NCBI GenBank assembly: GCA_903903935.1
Contig: CAIVAX010000165.1
Location: 1 to 6,347 of the forward strand
Source of the DNA: an uncultured Hyphomicrobiales bacterium
GTDB taxonomy: Bacteria > Pseudomonadota > Alphaproteobacteria > Rhizobiales > Beijerinckiaceae
DNA: 6,347 nt
Direction: 5' to 3'
The notes under the pieces were generated by a model. That model did no database searches, had not been told where the DNA came from, and worked only from the letters and a program-made list of their open reading frames with translations. Shown piece after piece: positions 5,857 through 6,347 of the stretch. A program made the position numbers and the translations under genes. Numbering within the stretch: position 1 is the first letter of the stretch; every line of letters begins with the position of its first letter.

Positions 5857-6347
5857 ATGATCAAGACAGCTTCTTCCCTCTCCTCCCTCGCACTCGTGCT
5901 TATCGCGACCAGCCTTGCTGGCACAGGCGCCTTGGCGCAGACAAAGCCGCAAGCCTATCCAGACGAACCGCTGACGTTGATCATTCCCAATGCGGCCGAG
6001 AGTGCGGCGGATGATCTGGCCCGCCTGATTGGTGAGCGGCTAGGCAGCGTGTTGGGTCAGCCCGTCCAATTTGACAATGTTGCCGGGGCCAATGGCACTT
6101 TGGGCGCCGCGCGCGCGGCAAAGGCCAATGTAGATGGCTATAGTTTAATGCTGGGCACATTGAACACACATAGCAGCGCACCGGCGCTCTATCCCAATCT
6201 GGCTTATGATCCGATCAAGGATTTTGATCCTGTCGGCCTTATTGCCACATCCCCTTTCGTCATCATTGCCAATCGCGGCAATGAGGCGAAGGATTTTCGC
6301 GCATTGAGTGCCAAAATCAAAGCGGGCGGCGAACAAATCACGCTGGC
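5857..6347 (+). CDS. Bug/TctC-type tripartite tricarboxylate transporter substrate-binding protein, 3' truncated by window
   Basis: The frame from ATG 5857 stays open to the window edge, giving 163 complete codons, about half of the usual 320 or so residues. A Sec signal peptide is clear: basic start (Lys3), hydrophobic core at about 8-21, and an ALA|Q cleavage site at 27/28, so the mature protein should be periplasmic. Family hallmarks follow: YPDEPLTLIIP (34-44), DNVAGANGTLGAARAAKANVDGYSL split over 73-97 with the glycine-rich second ligand loop and the DGY, and AYDPIKDFDPVGLI (116-129). Members bind carboxylates or similar small polar metabolites for TTT-type uptake or sensing. The first ligand loop reads PNAAESAADD (44-53) where a PFAAGG-like stretch is usual. 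GACGGGG at 5838-5844 is a distant ribosome site, 12 bases from the ATG, and TAAACT at 5845-5850 could be a -10 box for a leaderless message. No tctA or tctB is visible. Confidence 0.88.
   Translation, partial: MIKTASSLSSLALVLIATSLAGTGALAQTKPQAYPDEPLTLIIPNAAESAADDLARLIGERLGSVLGQPVQFDNVAGANGTLGAARAAKANVDGYSLMLGTLNTHSSAPALYPNLAYDPIKDFDPVGLIATSPFVIIANRGNEAKDFRALSAKIKAGGEQITL

Overview
The window looks like ordinary chromosome from an alphaproteobacterium, perhaps Hyphomicrobiales. This is inferred from the adjacent purE-purK pair, a marR-emrA-emrB cassette, a Bug/TctC-type periplasmic binding protein, moderately high G+C and the general protein style. The species cannot be fixed from sequence alone. 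All six genes or gene parts lie on the + strand, and no gene-free stretch exceeds 300 bases. I see no tRNA, rRNA, CRISPR array, transposon or phage sequence.

Layout: (1) Positions 1-127 are a leader with an imperfect hairpin and a 10-bp direct repeat at 16-bp spacing. (2) purE (TTG start at 128, good Shine-Dalgarno) and purK (ATG at 633, one base after the purE stop) form a purine biosynthesis operon. (3) A 116-base gap (1734-1849) holds a degenerate 16-bp-period tandem repeat that starts inside the purK stop region, then several AGCAA/TTGCT inverted repeats, then a promoter-like -35/-10 pair whose predicted start almost coincides with the next ATG. (4) marR, emrA (HlyD-type adaptor) and emrB (DHA2 major facilitator pump) follow with two ATGA stop/start overlaps: a compact, probably self-regulated drug or toxicant efflux operon. 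(5) A dienelactone hydrolase family protein has its own weak candidate promoter and ends in a strong intrinsic terminator. (6) The first half of a Bug/TctC-type solute-binding protein runs off the right edge.

How they work together: PurK carboxylates AIR to N5-CAIR and PurE converts this to CAIR, two successive steps of de novo purine synthesis. EmrA and EmrB should form an inner-membrane pump reaching across the periplasm to an outer-membrane channel not present here, and MarR should repress the cassette until an aromatic or hydrophobic ligand binds. The hydrolase and the binding protein appear to be independent transcription units.

I found no clearly novel multi-gene system. The least explained signals are small non-coding ones: the 16-bp-period repeat behind purK, the putative MarR operators and the possibly leaderless marR transcript. 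Two protein-level oddities are an altered substrate-binding position in the hydrolase and an unusual ligand loop in the binding protein.
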